Source: Hymenobacter cellulosivorans
GTDB lineage: Bacteria; Bacteroidota; Bacteroidia; Cytophagales; Hymenobacteraceae
NCBI RefSeq assembly: GCF_022919135.1
Contig: NZ_CP095049.1
Span: 558,001-622,000 of the forward strand
Reading direction: 5' to 3'
DNA: 64,000 nt
The notes under the pieces were generated by a model. The model was not told where the DNA came from, searched no databases, and saw only the letters and a list, made by a program, of their open reading frames with translations. Of the stretch, positions 40,227 to 48,685 are shown piece by piece. Within the stretch, counting starts at the first letter, position 1. The number at the start of each line of letters is the position of its first letter. The translations under genes were made by a program, and so were the position numbers.

Positions 40227-41132
40227 CTACGTGTACAGCTCAGCCGCCAGCCGAAAGGTATTGGCGTGAGCTTCCACGATGTCGGCGATGCGCACGGAGT
40301 AGCCCCCACCCATGCAGACGACTACGGGCAGTTGATTTGTCTGGCAGAGCCGCAGAACCAGCTCGTCGCGGCGGCGGCAGCCCTCCCGGCTCAGGCCCAG
40401 ATGGCCCAGCTTGTCGGTAGCCAGCACATCCACGCCGGCCAGGTAAAATACGAAATCGGGCCTCACCTCGTCGAGCAGGCGGGGCAACGTATCGGCCAGC
40501 AGCTTCAGGTACGTTGCGTCGTCGGTGCCATCGGCCAAGGGCAGGTCCAGGTCCGACTGCTCCTTGCGGTGCGGATAGTTGCGGGCCCCGTGCATGCTGA
40601 AGGTAAAGACCCGGGGCTCGTGCCCAAACAAGGCCGCTGTGCCGTTGCCCTGGTGCACATCGAGGTCCACAATCAGGATTGTGCCGATACCCGGCTCGTG
40701 GGCCAGCAGGTAATTAGCCGCCGCGGCCTGGTCATTGAGCAGGCAAAACCCTTCGCCCCGGTTGGCAAAGGCGTGGTGGGTACCGCCGGCAATATTGAGG
40801 GCAATACCGTGCTGCAACGCCCGCCGGGCGCACTCTATCGTGCCGCCCAAAATAGTTACTTCCCGCGCAATCAGCTGCTCCGACCACGGAAAACCGGTAG
40901 CCCGCTCCTCCTGCCGCGTGAGCTGCCCGGCTACCAGCCGCTGGTAGTAGTGTGCGTCGTGGGTGCGCAGAATCTCGGCTTCGGGCGGCGGTACCGGGGT
41001 AAAAAAGCTTTCTTCCGTCACAATACCCTCCCGTAACAGCTGCTCGGGCAGTAGCTCGTACTTGAGCATCGGAAACCGGTGATTCTCGGGCAGTGGGTGG
41101 GCATAGAGCGGGGCCCAGGCAATGGGAAGCAT
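40227..41132 (-). CDS. Histone-deacetylase-superfamily hydrolase
   Basis: 301 residues of arginase-deacetylase fold. Active site: GGTHHAFANRGEGFCLLND (tandem His), zinc ligands in VDLDVHQGNGTAA (Asp and His) and in LAGVDVLATDKLGHL (Asp), and the late CMGGGYS loop. Bacterial members deacetylate acetylated small molecules such as polyamines or acetoin-like substrates, or proteins. It converges with the methyltransferase gene (12-base gap) and is probably a separate transcript. The substrate is unassigned. Confidence 0.92.
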   Translation of the reverse strand: MLPIAWAPLYAHPLPENHRFPMLKYELLPEQLLREGIVTEESFFTPVPPPEAEILRTHDAHYYQRLVAGQLTRQEERATGFPWSEQLIAREVTILGGTIECARRALQHGIALNIAGGTHHAFANRGEGFCLLNDQAAAANYLLAHEPGIGTILIVDLDVHQGNGTAALFGHEPRVFTFSMHGARNYPHRKEQSDLDLPLADGTDDATYLKLLADTLPRLLDEVRPDFVFYLAGVDVLATDKLGHLGLSREGCRRRDELVLRLCQTNQLPVVVCMGGGYSVRIADIVEAHANTFRLAAELYT

Positions 41133-41153
41133 AGGAAATGGTAAGGCCTGAAA

Positions 41154-41189
41154 ACAAGAATAACTGCCTTACGGGGCAGTTATTCTTGT
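41154..41189 (-). terminator. Terminator with 15-bp stem
   Basis: ACAAGAATAACTGCC (41154-41168) and GGCAGTTATTCTTGT (41175-41189), six-base loop, T-run on the minus strand. It ends the T9SS gene at 41336, about 147 bases after its stop; the 41190-41335 stretch holds no gene I can support. Confidence 0.75.
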
Positions 41190-41335
41190 CCTTTGATGTG
41201 GATTAACCGACTTCCAGCCAGCTTGGTTTACAAAGTGCCGTGTCAACCACCGTAAAGCTGCTCGAAAGTATTGACCAGCTTAGCAGTGGTAGCGCTTGCA
41301 CCCGCCGTTGTTTCACTAGCGTGGGCGGTGCTGGG

Positions 41336-42373
41336 CTAATACTTCACCACCCGTACCCGGTCAATTCCTTCGGCTGAGCGGACACTCAACGTGTACACGC
41401 CGGCAGCCAATTGAGCCATGGGCACCGTCACGGCTAGGCTGCGGGCCGGGGCCTTGCCGGCCCATACCTGCCGGCCCTGCATATCGGTCAGCATCAGGTC
41501 ACTGGCGCCCCGGAGCTCGGCAAATTCCACCTGCACATTCTCAGCGGTAGGCACGGGGCCCACCCGCAACGATGAGCCCACCGCCGCCACCGTAGTGGCC
41601 GTGATGGTGGCATCGTTGATAAGAAAAGGAAAGTCGATGGTCACATCGGGAGCAGTATCTGGGTTGCCGGTATCTATTATGGGGGTCCAGAGCCCGGTGG
41701 TTGGAACAAACTGCAGGGCATTAGCACCTACAGTCTGGCGGGCGCCGGCTGTGGTAACCGGAACGTAAAAGTGCGTGAGAGTACCCGATACGACCGAGGT
41801 CCACTCAACCCAATAAGTGCCAGCCGGCAACACGGGCGCCGGCGACAGGTTGGCCCGCACTTTCCAGATCAGGCGCGTGGTGCCAGGAGTATTTGGGGTG
41901 GGGTAAAGCGAGTTGAAAATGCGGTAAGAATTCGTGCTGACAGCCCCAGCGTAGCGGTTGGTGATCAGGTCGCCATACACCACGGTGGAACCAGCCGCGG
42001 CCGGAGAACCGCGCCAGATGCGGACGTATAATTCCGTAAACGGCGAGGTAGTACCGGTATAGCCACTCTGGTAACTGAAAAAGGAAAGACTATTGATTGT
42101 CCAACTGAGCCCGGCAGGCACCACGAAATTATCGGCAAGCGCGTAGCCGGCAGACTTGGAGCCGGTATAGCCAGCACTGCTGTTAGTAATGGTGGTTTCG
42201 CCCGTGTTATTCTGCGCTTCACTCCACGTGAAGCCGGCTGGGGCTACCACGCCGCTTTTGGTGGTGGTGCCGGTGGTAAAATTCCCGTTGGTGTAGAGCT
42301 GCTGGGCCTGGGAGGCGGGCGTTAGTAGATACCCGCCGAGTAACATGAGGAAAGTGGTAAAGAGTTTTTTCAT
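41336..42373 (-). CDS. Secreted T9SS-sorted protein of unknown function
   Basis: 345 residues. Signal peptide MKKLFTTFLMLLGGYLLTP, cleavage near ASQAQQ. The central part is a beta-rich region (AGYALADNFVVPAGLSWTIN, then YVRIWRGSPAAAGSTVVYGD) of the kind seen in jelly-roll-like outer surface proteins. The C-terminal about 75 residues form a type A sorting domain (SLRVGPVPTAENVQVEF, LMLTDMQGRQVW and GVYTLSVRSAEG); the usual YPNP is replaced by GPVP. No catalytic motif is visible. Confidence 0.85.
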   Translation of the reverse strand: MKKLFTTFLMLLGGYLLTPASQAQQLYTNGNFTTGTTTKSGVVAPAGFTWSEAQNNTGETTITNSSAGYTGSKSAGYALADNFVVPAGLSWTINSLSFFSYQSGYTGTTSPFTELYVRIWRGSPAAAGSTVVYGDLITNRYAGAVSTNSYRIFNSLYPTPNTPGTTRLIWKVRANLSPAPVLPAGTYWVEWTSVVSGTLTHFYVPVTTAGARQTVGANALQFVPTTGLWTPIIDTGNPDTAPDVTIDFPFLINDATITATTVAAVGSSLRVGPVPTAENVQVEFAELRGASDLMLTDMQGRQVWAGKAPARSLAVTVPMAQLAAGVYTLSVRSAEGIDRVRVVKY

Positions 42374-42665
42374 GAGGTTGTGGTTAGTAAGATGTACTGA
42401 AGATCACAGTAGCTGAATTCTACCAACCCAATATACAAATTTGATTTTCACATAATTACCCTGATCACATATACATGTATTTATTTATATATAAACCCTA
42501 TGACATCGTAATTCTACTGTGCAGAGAGGAGTAGAGCGCCAGCAGCCAGCAGCTGATGCGAGGGCGCATTCAGGCCGATTGCCGTTCTGGAAACAGGCCT
42601 GCGTATGCCCAACTAAAGCGGCAGGGGCTGCGCAGGCGTGCTACTTCGTATAGGCCCATAAACAA
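42374..42665. other. Intergenic region upstream of the T9SS gene
   Basis: About 290 bases, AT-rich next to the T9SS gene (ATATATAAA at 42480-42500) and GC-rich further on. No gene or convincing promoter motif seen. Confidence 0.4.
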
Positions 42666-42694
42666 CAATACCCGCCGTATAAGGGCGGGTATTG
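42666..42694 (-). terminator. Terminator of the tRNA gene
   Basis: CAATACCCGCC / GGCGGGTATTG, 11-bp arms, seven-base loop, 12 bases beyond the tRNA 3' end. Confidence 0.75.
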
Positions 42695-42705
42695 AAGGCG
42701 TGATG

Positions 42706-42780
42706 TGGGACATACTGGGCTCGAACCAGTGACCCCTACCTTGTCGAGGTAGTGCTCTGAACCAACTGAGCTAATATCCC
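42706..42780 (-). tRNA. tRNA-Val (anticodon GAC)
   Basis: Cloverleaf read on the minus strand: acceptor GGGATAT/ATGTCCC (one G-T pair), TA, D arm GCTC-N10-GAGC, A26, anticodon arm CTACC-TCGACAA-GGTAG, variable GGGTC, T arm ACTGG-TTCGAGC-CCAGT, discriminator A. CCA is not encoded. Anticodon GAC reads valine GUC/GUU. Body resembles the Bacteroidota tRNA-Val type. The anticodon loop has C at position 33 where U is nearly universal. Single tRNA with its own terminator. Confidence 0.9.
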
Positions 42781-42980
42781 ATCAAACACTCTGGCGGCGG
42801 CCGGAAAGCGCCAAAGATACGGGCTGTTTGCGTTGATACTAGTCTGGCGGGCAATATTTTTTTCTATTGAACTGCAGCGCGGCGTAACCTTCTGCCCACG
42901 GGCAAGTATAGTCGGTTACAAATGCTCGCCTGTACTTTCCCAAGGCCCGCCGTTGCAACCACCTAGACCTTCACCCTCCC

Positions 42981-43694
42981 ATGAAAAAACTCAGTTTACT
43001 CCTCGCTCTGTCCCTCGCCACCGTTACCGCCTTTGCTCAGAAAAACGATACCAACGGCCCGGTCGGTTTGCGCTCCTCGACCGACTACGACGCTGGTACC
43101 AGCGGCTCGCGCAATACGGGCTTCGGTATTAAAGGCGGCTTCAACTTGGCTGACGTATACGGCGACAGCAAAGCCAACTTTGCCAACAGCTCCAACTCCA
43201 AAACCTTCCATGCCGGTATCTACGGCCAGTACGGCTTCAACAACCGGCTCTCGATTCAGCCCGAGCTGCTCTACAGCCGCCAGGGTTTCCAAGGCACCTC
43301 GACCAACACGCCTACTTCCGGCACGCCTGCCACGGTAAACGACCGGCGCCTCGACTATCTGCAGTTGCCCGTGTTGCTGGTGTTCAACATCCTCGACAAC
43401 GTGAGCATCCACGCCGGCCCCCAGGTTTCGCTGCTGACGAAGGTTACCGAAGATGGCAAAGAGCGTAAGATTGCCAACGAGGGCAACGTGTACGGCTACA
43501 GCTACACCAGCATCGACTACGGCGTATCGGCCGGCGCCGAAGCCCGCGTAGGACCTGCCCGCGTAGGGGCCCGCTACACGGCTGGCTTCAACGAAATCAT
43601 CAAGGATCAGCTGGCTACCACGGGTAGCAAAGCGCTGACCGACATCAAGAACAGCGTGTTCCAGGTGTACCTGGGTATTGGCTTCACCCAATAG
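42981..43694 (+). CDS. Outer-membrane beta-barrel protein, PorT-like
   Basis: 237 residues. Signal peptide MKKLSLLLALSLATVTAFAQ. The mature chain is an eight-strand-type barrel: FGIKGGFNLADVYGD, FHAGIYGQYGFNNRLSIQPE, LLYSRQGFQG, LDYLQLPVLLVFNILDNVSI (the L-x-L-P-V-L-L motif is typical of the PorT/OMP_b-brl_2 group), then AGAEARVGPARVGARYTAGF and a C-terminal VFQVYLGIGFTQ ending in aromatic-hydrophobic alternation. Outer membrane; role unknown. Terminator 23 bases after the stop. Confidence 0.9.
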   Translation: MKKLSLLLALSLATVTAFAQKNDTNGPVGLRSSTDYDAGTSGSRNTGFGIKGGFNLADVYGDSKANFANSSNSKTFHAGIYGQYGFNNRLSIQPELLYSRQGFQGTSTNTPTSGTPATVNDRRLDYLQLPVLLVFNILDNVSIHAGPQVSLLTKVTEDGKERKIANEGNVYGYSYTSIDYGVSAGAEARVGPARVGARYTAGFNEIIKDQLATTGSKALTDIKNSVFQVYLGIGFTQ

Positions 43695-43716
43695 CCGGTT
43701 CCAAACCCGATTTAAG

Positions 43717-43745
43717 AAGGAAGCCTCTTGGGGCTTCCTTTTTTT
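43717..43745 (+). terminator. Intrinsic terminator
   Basis: AAGGAAGCC / GGCTTCCTT with a six-base loop, followed by a run of T to 43745. Confidence 0.8.
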
Positions 43746-43786
43746 ATGCGCTAGCTTGGCTTTCCAACCACTGTTTCTGACTTCGA

Positions 43787-44299
43787 ATGGGTGCTGACAT
43801 TCCGGCGGCCTTGCCCGCCCTCAACCACGGCCGTGAATTGCTGGCCGAGCATGGTATGGCCGTGCTCGGCACCTGGGCCTTGCTCAACCTGCTGGTGAGC
43901 GGCTATCTGGTGGCCCGAACTGATGCCCGCTCGGAAACCCACTACTTCCACCAGATGAACGTGGGCTGGAACTTCGTGAATGCCGTGCTGGCCGTGGTGG
44001 GCATTGTGCGGGCCAATCCCAACCACGTGACCGGCCTCACCCTGGCTGCCAGCCTGGAGGCTCAGTTCGATTTCGAGAAAATCCTGCTGCTCAACGTGGG
44101 CCTGGACGTGGCGTATCTGGCCATTGGCAGCGGGCTGCGGGCCCGGGGCCAAGCCACTGAAAGCCAGCGGCCCGAACGGCTTCTGGGCTTCGGCCGCTCG
44201 TTGTGGCTGCAGGGCGGCTTTTTGCTGCTTTTCGACACGGGGTTTTACCTACTCTACCACCGCTACGCCGCCGCGCTGCTGGCTCTGGTGCAGCCCTAA
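43787..44299 (+). CDS. Four-helix membrane protein of unknown function
   Basis: 170 residues with about four hydrophobic segments: GTWALLNLLVSGYLVA (about 28-43), WNFVNAVLAVVGIV (61-74), ILLLNVGLDVAYLAIGSGL (98-116) and LWLQGGFLLLFDTGFYLLY (138-156). Conserved-looking polar marks between them (HYFHQMNVGWN, FDFEK). No signal peptide and no recognised motif. It is followed 25 bases later by a GNAT gene, so the two may be co-transcribed. Confidence 0.8.
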   Translation: MGADIPAALPALNHGRELLAEHGMAVLGTWALLNLLVSGYLVARTDARSETHYFHQMNVGWNFVNAVLAVVGIVRANPNHVTGLTLAASLEAQFDFEKILLLNVGLDVAYLAIGSGLRARGQATESQRPERLLGFGRSLWLQGGFLLLFDTGFYLLYHRYAAALLALVQP

Positions 44300-44324
44300 A
44301 CCCAAAGTTTACCATCTTTCCGGC

Positions 44325-44804
44325 ATGAATACATTTTCTGCCGCCGACCTTGAAATCATCGATTACGAACCCCGGTACCACGACGATTTCCGACGTCTCA
44401 ACCACGAGTGGATAACGCGCTACTTCGAGTTGGAGCCTGCCGACCACATCACGCTCGGTGACCCGCAAACCCACCTGCTCGACCCGGGCGGCTTTATCCT
44501 GCTGGCCCGCTACGAAGGTGAAATTGTAGGCTCCGGAGCCCTGCTACACAATCCCGATGACAATAGCTGGAAGCTGGCCAAAATGGCCGTCACCGACCAG
44601 ATGCAGGGCCGCGGTATTGGCTATAAGCTGTGCCAAGCCATTCTAAACCGGGCCCGCACCATGGGCGTACCGCGGGTGGAACTGGTTTCCAACCACATTC
44701 TGCTGCCGGCCCTGCACGTGTACCGCAAGCTGGGCTTCCGGGAAATTCCACTGGGCACCGTCATGTATAAGCGCGGCAACATCCGGATGGCCGTGGACTT
44801 GTAG
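44325..44804 (+). CDS. GNAT-family N-acetyltransferase
   Basis: 159 residues from the ATG at 44325. Layout: IIDYEPRYHDDFRRLNHEWI, FILLARYEGEIVGSGAL (beta 2-3), KLAKMAVTDQMQGRGIGYKL (acetyl-CoA loop Q-G-R-G-I-G), and HVYRKLGFREI (C-terminal Tyr). Standard single-domain GNAT similar to the ElaA/YhbS-like group; substrate unknown. Confidence 0.9.
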   Translation: MNTFSAADLEIIDYEPRYHDDFRRLNHEWITRYFELEPADHITLGDPQTHLLDPGGFILLARYEGEIVGSGALLHNPDDNSWKLAKMAVTDQMQGRGIGYKLCQAILNRARTMGVPRVELVSNHILLPALHVYRKLGFREIPLGTVMYKRGNIRMAVDL

Positions 44805-44822
44805 GCCAACCGACGGAACATA

Positions 44823-44858
44823 AAAAAAGCCCCGGCCATGCATGGCCGGGGCTTTTTT
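44823..44858. terminator. Loop-less 36-bp palindrome, bidirectional terminator
   Basis: AAAAAAGCCCCGGCCATG (44823-44840) directly followed by its exact reverse complement. Convergent GNAT and PfpI genes flank it; A/T ends give U-runs on both strands. Confidence 0.85.
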
Positions 44859-44880
44859 GTGGGAAACACACCTTCTGGTA

Positions 44881-45453
44881 TTACGAGCGGGGCGCGTGCT
44901 GGCCCTCCAGGATTTCCTCTACAATCTTTTTGTTGAAGGCGGGCAGGTCGCTGGGGTTGCGGCTGGTGATGAGGCCTTTGTCGACGACTACTTCGCTGTC
45001 TTCCCAGTGGGCGCCGGCGTTTTTGAGGTCGGTTTGCAGGCTAGGCCAGCTCGTTACTTTGTGGCCGCGCAGCAAGCCGGTTTCAATCAGCGTCCAGGGG
45101 CCGTGGCAGATGGCAGCTACCACTTTGCCCGAGCGCATAAACTCGGCGGCAAAGTCGACTACTTTTTGCTCGGTGCGCAGCACGTCGGGGTTCATCTGGC
45201 CGCCGGGCAGCACCAGCGCATCATAGTCGGCCACGCTCACTTCGTCGATGGTCTTGTCGACATCTACTTTGTTGCCCCAGTCTTTCTCATCCCAGCCCTT
45301 AATGGAGCCGCTTTTCAGGGAAATAACGTGGGTTTCGGCGCCTTCGCCTTCCAGGTATTTCTTGGGTTCTTCCAGTTCCGACTGCTCGAAACCGTCGGTG
45401 GCTACAATGGCTATTTTCTTGCCTTTTAGTTTATCACTGCCAAAGATGCTCAT
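44881..45453 (-). CDS. DJ-1/PfpI-family protein (protease/deglycase-like)
   Basis: 190 residues. IAIVATDGFEQSELEEPKK at the start, VLPGGQMNPDVLR (oxyanion region), and the nucleophile elbow AAICHGPWTLIE (Cys-His). This is the Pfp1/YhbO-type layout, a cysteine hydrolase family linked to repair of glycated or damaged proteins and stress survival; strict protease activity is doubtful. Cytoplasmic. Own terminators on both sides. Confidence 0.93.
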   Translation of the reverse strand: MSIFGSDKLKGKKIAIVATDGFEQSELEEPKKYLEGEGAETHVISLKSGSIKGWDEKDWGNKVDVDKTIDEVSVADYDALVLPGGQMNPDVLRTEQKVVDFAAEFMRSGKVVAAICHGPWTLIETGLLRGHKVTSWPSLQTDLKNAGAHWEDSEVVVDKGLITSRNPSDLPAFNKKIVEEILEGQHAPRS

Positions 45454-45493
45454 GGGAATAGATGTTAGGGTTGGGTAGTAGGTTGGGTACGAA

Positions 45494-45525
45494 AAAGCCG
45501 GCCCGCGCTAGGCAGAACCGGCTTT
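45494..45525 (-). terminator. Terminator of the thioesterase gene
   Basis: AAAGCCGG (45494-45501) with CCGGCTTT (45518-45525), 16-base loop, A-run upstream on the plus strand. Confidence 0.6.
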
Positions 45526-45551
45526 GGTAGTACGCAAACCGTGGAGCTGGG

Positions 45552-46076
45552 TTACTCGTCGTCGCGGCCCGCCCGGTCGCGCTTGAGCTTTTTACGCAGG
45601 CTTTTCACCCGCTCGTCGAAGCCGTCGGGGTCGTAGCTCACGTCTTCCACATCGAGCTTGTCGAGCATGTCCATCAGCTCGTCGGTGTGGTCGGTGCGGG
45701 TGGCGGAGGCGACGCGCACAAAGGCCATTTCCGACCACAGCACCGACTTCAGCCGGCTGCCATCCTCGCTGAGCATCTGCATTTCCACGACCAGATTGGA
45801 GTTGTCGAAGTTGATGAGCTGGGTACGGATACGCACCGTTTCGCCGTGGTTGGCGGGGCGCAGGTAGGCAATTTGGTGCTTGGTAATCACCCAGCCGGCG
45901 CCCTGCTCCTGGGCCAGCTGCCCCAGGTTGAGGGCGTAATGCTCAGTGGTGTGGTCTTCGCGGGCGTTGAGAAAATAATCGAGGTAGCGGGCGTTGTTGA
46001 GGTGGCCCAGCATGTCGCAGTCCTGGAAATGGATGCGGTAGGTGGTTTCGGGAGTTTGAAGCAGCTTGGCAGCCAT
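45552..46076 (-). CDS. Hotdog-fold acyl-CoA thioesterase (4HBT family)
   Basis: 174 residues. The 4HBT signature is plain: YRIHFQDCDMLGHLNNARYL (catalytic Asp followed by G-H-x-N-N), then YFLNAREDHTTEHY, HQIAYLRPANHGETVRIRT and LVVEMQML strands. The C-terminal about 45 residues form a charged helical tail (DELMDMLDKLDVEDVSYD and KSLRKKLKRDRAGRDDE). Hydrolyses acyl-CoA of unknown chain. A minus-strand TACTTTG lies about 36 bases upstream (46112-46118), a possible -7 element. Confidence 0.9.
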   Translation of the reverse strand: MAAKLLQTPETTYRIHFQDCDMLGHLNNARYLDYFLNAREDHTTEHYALNLGQLAQEQGAGWVITKHQIAYLRPANHGETVRIRTQLINFDNSNLVVEMQMLSEDGSRLKSVLWSEMAFVRVASATRTDHTDELMDMLDKLDVEDVSYDPDGFDERVKSLRKKLKRDRAGRDDE

Positions 46077-46142
46077 GGTGTGGTGTGTGGTCGTGGGAAA
46101 AGTCGAGCGGGCAAAGTACGGGCAAAAGGGGCAAACGGGCTG

Positions 46143-47246
46143 CTACAGGCCCTTTAGCCGGTAGGCGTCGGCCAGTACCTGGTGAGCCACGGGCTTGCGT
46201 GCGTCGCTCGGGCTGTCGAACACGACAAGCAAATGGTCCTTATCAATCATGCCCATGCCCTCAGCTTTGTCTTGCCCGGAAGTGGGCCCTTGGCCGTGGG
46301 GCACGTCGAAGAGGCGCTGGATTTTGTCGGGCCCCACCAGCGTGTCGCCTTCTTGGTTCATAGCGCCTGGCCAGCAGTACACCGCAATGGTGCCGTCGAG
46401 GTCCATGGTGGGACCGGCCAGCAAATACAGGTCGTCGCCGGCCTGGCGCAGCTCCCGCAGGCCCATGCCGCCCAGGGCCAGAAAGTGCTTCTTGTAGTAT
46501 TTCTGCTCCCCACCGATTTTGGCCAAGCGCAGGCGGCCGTGCTTGTCGAGTTCGGGCAGCAACTCCAGCACCACGGCCCAGCCCCGCAGCACCGGCCCGC
46601 GCAACCCCACAAACAGGCGCCCGTCGGAGGCAGCCGCCAAGCCCTCAATGTCGAACCCGTTGTCTTTGCCAGGAATCTTGAGAAAGGGTTTTAAATGCGG
46701 GTCTTCGGCCAATAGGTCGGTCAGCTCGTTGGTTTCGGTGCTGCCGTGGAGCTGGGCGGCCTGCAGGGTTTCGTTGGCTTTGGTAGGGTGCGGAGCCGAT
46801 TTGCAGAGCTCAAAGTCACCGGTTTCCTCGTTGCGCACCAGTGGAATCCGGGCCAGCAGGTAGCGGTTGGGGTCATTGGCAACCTTGGCCAGCTTGGCAA
46901 TCTGCTTGGCCACGTCTTCGTCCTCATGGTCGGGCTTTTTGCGCTTGAGACTGTGGGAGCCAATCACCCAGAGGTAGTGGTCGGCTTCGGCCAGGCCCTC
47001 AATGTCGATTTCACTGGTTTCGTCGGCGGGCAAATCGAGCAGGTCGGTGAGCTGGAACGAGGCGTGCTGCCCGTACTCGTGCGGCCCGGTACGCGTCAGC
47101 CGCTCGATGGTGGTTCGCTCGTCGCAGCTCAGCCACAGGTTGTCGCCGGTGCAGAGCACTGCCGAAAGCCCGTCGCGCACGTGCTTGCCGTCGGCGTTCA
47201 AACTCAGCTTGGGGTTGAATTGCAGGGTATAGGCTTGGGGGCGCAT
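46143..47246 (-). CDS. DUF3616 domain protein
   Basis: 367 residues without signal peptide. Seen: LSAVLCTGDNLWLSCDERTT, SEIDIEGLAEADHYLWVIGSHS (the strongest DUF3616 mark), NRYLLARIPLV, DNGFDIEGLAAASDGRLFVG, and DKAEGMGMIDKDHLLVVFDSP. The repeated D-I-E-G-L strands suggest a beta-propeller. Role unknown. Lone gene. Confidence 0.88.
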   Translation of the reverse strand: MRPQAYTLQFNPKLSLNADGKHVRDGLSAVLCTGDNLWLSCDERTTIERLTRTGPHEYGQHASFQLTDLLDLPADETSEIDIEGLAEADHYLWVIGSHSLKRKKPDHEDEDVAKQIAKLAKVANDPNRYLLARIPLVRNEETGDFELCKSAPHPTKANETLQAAQLHGSTETNELTDLLAEDPHLKPFLKIPGKDNGFDIEGLAAASDGRLFVGLRGPVLRGWAVVLELLPELDKHGRLRLAKIGGEQKYYKKHFLALGGMGLRELRQAGDDLYLLAGPTMDLDGTIAVYCWPGAMNQEGDTLVGPDKIQRLFDVPHGQGPTSGQDKAEGMGMIDKDHLLVVFDSPSDARKPVAHQVLADAYRLKGL

Positions 47247-47274
47247 GATTAGAGAAAGATTAGGCGTAAAACAG

Positions 47275-47309
47275 CAAACGGCCCAATCCGCGCAGGGTTG
47301 GGCCGTTTG
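47275..47309 (-). terminator. Terminator of the export operon
   Basis: CAAACGGCCCAA (47275-47286) with TTGGGCCGTTTG (47298-47309); three further pairs inside. Lies 29 bases after the last gene of the ABC operon. Confidence 0.8.
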
Positions 47310-47337
47310 GACAGTGGCAGCTTGGCTTTGCGTACGC

Positions 47338-48570
47338 CTAGCCTTTCTTCTCGCCTTCGGCCGGCGGACCGAGCACCTTTACTTTGTCTTCCTTCTTCAA
47401 GCCCGACAGTACTTCCACGTTGATGCCGTCCGATAAGCCGGTCTTGACCAGCCGCTTCTGAAACTGCTGGGGCGCGGTTTCGACTTCCACAAACACGCTG
47501 TCCTTGTTGACCTTGCCGAATTGCAGCAGGCTTTCCCGGATAGCCAGCACCTGCTTGCGGCGGCCCAGCACAATGTCGCCGTTGGCCGAGTAGCCGGCCC
47601 GCAGGAACTGCCCGGGCTGCAGGCGCACGTTGGCCCGCACCTGAAACTTGATGGCGCCTTCTTCGGTGATGCCCTTGGGCGCAATGTATTCGAGGGTGGC
47701 CGGAAAATTCTCGCCTTCCAGGGCCCCTACGGTCAGGTTCAGGTCCATGCCTTCCCGCACCTTGCCTACTTCACTCTCGTCCACTTTGCCTTCAAATACC
47801 AGGCTTTTCATGTCGGCAATGGCGGCAATAGTGGTGCCCTCGTTGAAGTTGTTGCGCTCCACTACCGACGAGCCCACTTTGATAGGCACATCCAGCACCA
47901 GGCCGGTGATGGTAGAACGGACGGTGTTGGAAGCGCCGCCGGTGTTGCGGGAGGCACCGCGCTGGGCAATCTGCAGGTCGTTTTCGGCGGCGTTGAGGGC
48001 CTGCTTTTTGGCACGCACGTCGGCCAGCAGGCGGTTGTATTCCTGCTCGGCAATTACTTTCTGCTCAAACAGGGGCCGCTGCCGGTCCAGCTCGATTTGG
48101 GAGGTTTCCAGGGCCACGCGGGCAGCCTGAATCTGGTTCTGGGCGTTGTTCACGTTGGCTGCGTTGGCCACCGTGCGGATGCGGGCAATGAGCTGGCCTT
48201 CCTTGATGGGCTCCCCGGCCTCTACAAACAGCTCCTCTACGATGCCCGACACCTGGGGCTTGATCTGAACCTCCCGCCGGGGCACGATGCTGCCCGTGGC
48301 CACGGTCTTCTTCACAATGTCGGCCACAAACGGCGTTTCGGTTTTATAAGTCACTGGGTCGGTATGGGCCTGCTTCCAAAAGTAGCGCGCAAGCCAGCCG
48401 AAACCAGCCAGCAGCAGAAGCACAAGGATGCCCAGAAAGATTCGTTTCATGGTAATAAGCGGGGTTTTTGGCGGCTGATAAGGCGCCTGGTAGGTGTGAG
48501 CCGCACGGGCCGAACCCGCTACGGGCTCCACAGCAACAGCAGTTTCGTCGGGCAGGGTTTGGTTGTTCAT
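47338..48570 (-). CDS. MacA-like periplasmic adaptor of an ABC export system
   Basis: 410 residues. A 40-residue cytoplasmic N-terminus precedes the single membrane anchor MKRIFLGILVLLLLAGFGWL; the ATG at 48450 just before the anchor is the alternative start. Then the barrel-sandwich (lipoyl-like) half GSIVPRREVQIKPQVSGIVE, a long alpha-hairpin coiled coil (about residues 125-205), and the second half STITGLVLDVPIKVGSSV, with beta-barrel parts to VEVLSGLKKEDKVKVLG. Bridges the permeases to an outer-membrane TolC-type channel, which is not in this window. Last gene of the operon. Confidence 0.92.
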   Translation of the reverse strand: MNNQTLPDETAVAVEPVAGSARAAHTYQAPYQPPKTPLITMKRIFLGILVLLLLAGFGWLARYFWKQAHTDPVTYKTETPFVADIVKKTVATGSIVPRREVQIKPQVSGIVEELFVEAGEPIKEGQLIARIRTVANAANVNNAQNQIQAARVALETSQIELDRQRPLFEQKVIAEQEYNRLLADVRAKKQALNAAENDLQIAQRGASRNTGGASNTVRSTITGLVLDVPIKVGSSVVERNNFNEGTTIAAIADMKSLVFEGKVDESEVGKVREGMDLNLTVGALEGENFPATLEYIAPKGITEEGAIKFQVRANVRLQPGQFLRAGYSANGDIVLGRRKQVLAIRESLLQFGKVNKDSVFVEVETAPQQFQKRLVKTGLSDGINVEVLSGLKKEDKVKVLGPPAEGEKKG

Positions 48571-48572
48571 AG

Positions 48573-48684
48573 CAGTGAGTTTGTGAAATAGTGAGATGGT
48601 GAAATGGCGAGTTTTCTTTTCTGGTGGAGCAGGTGGCGCGGCCTGAATGGCAACTCACTAATTCACCGGTTCACCATCTCACCG
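48573..48684. repeat. Inverted GTGAGATGGTGAA-type repeats between ABC genes
   Basis: GTGAGATGGTGAA (48591-48603) and its reverse complement TTCACCATCTCAC (48670-48682), each inside a longer degenerate stretch of TGGTGA/TGAAAT units. They fill the 115-base gap between the permease stop and the adaptor start. A third related stretch lies at 51871-51906. Confidence 0.55.
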
Positions 48685-48685
48685 C

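Noticed and set aside
42706..42780. tRNA-Asp reading of the tRNA gene
   Set aside because: A GTC anticodon would need a shift of the anticodon stem; the only arrangement with five perfect pairs gives GAC (Val).
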